A stretch of DNA of 64,000 nt from JBGTLU01 sp041743935. GTDB lineage: Bacteria; Bacteroidota; Bacteroidia; Sphingobacteriales; Sphingobacteriaceae. The notes below the pieces were generated by a model. The model had not been told where the DNA came from. It ran no database searches and was given only the letters and a program-made list of their open reading frames with translations. The position numbers and the translations under genes were made by a program. Numbering within the stretch: position 1 is the first letter of the stretch; each line of letters starts with the position of its first letter. The stretch lies in NCBI GenBank assembly GCA_041743935.1, contig JBGTLU010000057.1:1-64000 (forward strand), in the 5' to 3' direction. This document shows, one piece after another, positions 63,094-64,000 of the stretch.

Positions 63094-63870
63094 ATGAAAT
63101 CTAAACAAGAAATAGTACACAATTGGCTTCCCAGATACACCGGTGTAGAGTTAAAAGACTTTGGAAAATACATATTGCTTACCAATTTCGGCAATTATGT
63201 AAACCTCTTTGCTGAACTGCAAAACGTTAGCGTAAACGGTCTGGACAAGCCCATGCCAAGTGCTACCTCCGGCGATATTACCATCATTAACTTTGGGATG
63301 GGAAGTGCCAACGCAGCAACGGTAATGGACTTGCTCTCTGCCATAAACCCAGAAGCAGTATTGTTTTTGGGGAAATGTGGGGGTTTAAAAAGAAAAAATG
63401 AATTGGGCGATTTAATACTGCCCATTGCTGCCATACGTGGCGAAGGAACGTCAACCGATTATTTCCCGTCTGAAGTACCGGCTTTACCTGCCTTTGCATT
63501 GCAGAAAGCGGTTTCTACCGCCATCCGGGAACACGGCAGAGATTATTGGACTGGAACCGTATACACTACCAATCGCCGAGTTTGGGAGCACGATGAAGAG
63601 TTTAAGGACTATCTTAGAAAAATACGGTGCATGGGCATAGATATGGAAACAGCCACTATTTTTAGTGTCGGGTTTTATAATAAAATACCATCCGGAGCAT
63701 TGTTATTGGTATCTGACCAACCAATGGTACCCGAAGGGGTAAAAACAACGGAAAGTGATAAAAAAGTAACCACGCATTTTGTTCAGGATCACATCAAAAT
63801 TGGAATTGCTTCGTTATATGAATTAATTAACAAAGGAAACACCATTCGTCATCTACGTTTTGAAGAATAA
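63094..63870 (+). CDS. amn: AMP nucleosidase (short Bacteroidota type)
   Basis: AMP nucleosidase splits AMP into adenine and ribose 5-phosphate. The 258 residues correspond to the nucleoside-phosphorylase-like catalytic domain, without the regulatory N-terminal domain of E. coli Amn (484 residues). Marks are INFGMGSANAATVMDLLSA, FLGKCGGLKRKNELGDLILP, GEGTSTDYFP, CMGIDMETATIFSVGF and LLVSDQPM. The next gene starts 9 bases after the stop, so they are probably co-transcribed. Confidence 0.9.
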   Translation: MKSKQEIVHNWLPRYTGVELKDFGKYILLTNFGNYVNLFAELQNVSVNGLDKPMPSATSGDITIINFGMGSANAATVMDLLSAINPEAVLFLGKCGGLKRKNELGDLILPIAAIRGEGTSTDYFPSEVPALPAFALQKAVSTAIREHGRDYWTGTVYTTNRRVWEHDEEFKDYLRKIRCMGIDMETATIFSVGFYNKIPSGALLLVSDQPMVPEGVKTTESDKKVTTHFVQDHIKIGIASLYELINKGNTIRHLRFEE

Positions 63871-63878
63871 GAGACATC

Positions 63879-64000
63879 ATGAAAGAGCTTTTTAATTTAA
63901 ATCAGCGAACCAATATCGTATTGGCAATAACTTTTTTGATTGGTATTTTACTTTTATATTCTCTAAAAGATTTATTCAGCGCCATACTAGGGGCTGTGGT
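63879..64000 (+). CDS. N-terminus of a membrane protein, probably AI-2E/PerM family (cut by window)
   Basis: Forty codons are visible from the ATG at 63879, starting MKELFNLNQRTNIVLAITFL and continuing into a hydrophobic helix (IGILLLYSLKDLFSAILGAVV). A helix followed by L(K/D)LFSAILGA is characteristic of the AI-2E transporter (PerM/YdiK) family, but the sequence is too short to be certain. Confidence 0.6.
   Translation, partial: MKELFNLNQRTNIVLAITFLIGILLLYSLKDLFSAILGAV

Overview
The window reads as a chromosomal segment of a low-GC Bacteroidota bacterium. The signs are secreted proteins ending in type IX secretion (T9SS) sorting domains, a SusC/TonB-type receptor with an N-terminal carboxypeptidase-like domain, a DUF4175 coiled-coil protein, a PorT-like barrel, the short Bacteroidota AMP nucleosidase, a CarB without its regulatory domain, and promoters of the TTG-N20-TAnnTTTG type. 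Genes are densely packed and most of the segment is core genome. I see no rRNA operon, CRISPR array, transposase or intact integrase.

Layout. 1-1287 is a DUF4331 protein cut by the window edge. 1.5-6.3 kb holds ffh, two tandem near-identical Na+/dicarboxylate symporters and a MaoC-like hotdog protein. 6.5-11.4 kb holds a pirin and a TesA-like lipoprotein esterase, divergent from a YbbA/YbbP-type ABC exporter pair. 11.4-13.16 kb is a small islet at a tRNA-Pro gene. 13.3-18.2 kb is DUF4175, an RsbW-like ATPase, ybeY and a second pirin. 18.4-23.6 kb is a 1728-residue six-repeat secreted protein. 23.7-25.6 kb is mnmG, preceded by two parS-like sites. 25.7-32.8 kb is an Ig-like lipoprotein, a gamma-carbonic anhydrase and nadB, then nadA-ctlX-thiL. 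32.9-39.0 kb is a TonB-dependent receptor and a secreted hydrolase-like protein with seven Ig domains. 39.1-43.2 kb is nadR-like/pnuC divergent from carB. 43.4-47 kb is an RhlE-type helicase, three small membrane proteins, an HPF/RaiA protein and anmK. 47-49.8 kb is an M16 peptidase. 49.9-53.9 kb is the rplM-rpsI-rpsB-tsf-pyrH-frr cluster on the minus strand. 54-64 kb is an aminotransferase, a hypothetical protein, an RsmI-like methylase, hflX, a YugP-type protease, a FAD oxidoreductase, rmuC, two small outer-membrane barrels, AMP nucleosidase and the start of an AI-2E-family membrane protein.

How the genes work together. NAD supply is represented twice: de novo synthesis by NadB and NadA, and salvage by PnuC plus a NadR-like kinase. 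The minus-strand ribosomal cluster combines ribosomal proteins, EF-Ts, UMP kinase and ribosome recycling factor, split by intrinsic terminators. The envelope genes (TonB receptor, T9SS cargo, barrels, lipoproteins) suit a surface-active heterotroph.

The most unusual locus is the islet between the intact tRNA-Pro (13086-13159) and a 39-bp displaced copy of its 3' part (11403-11441). It carries only two coupled genes: a protein with a 12-cysteine C-terminal domain and a three-helix membrane protein. A lipoprotein-type signal peptide sits in frame directly upstream of the first gene but is cut off from it by a single TAA codon.
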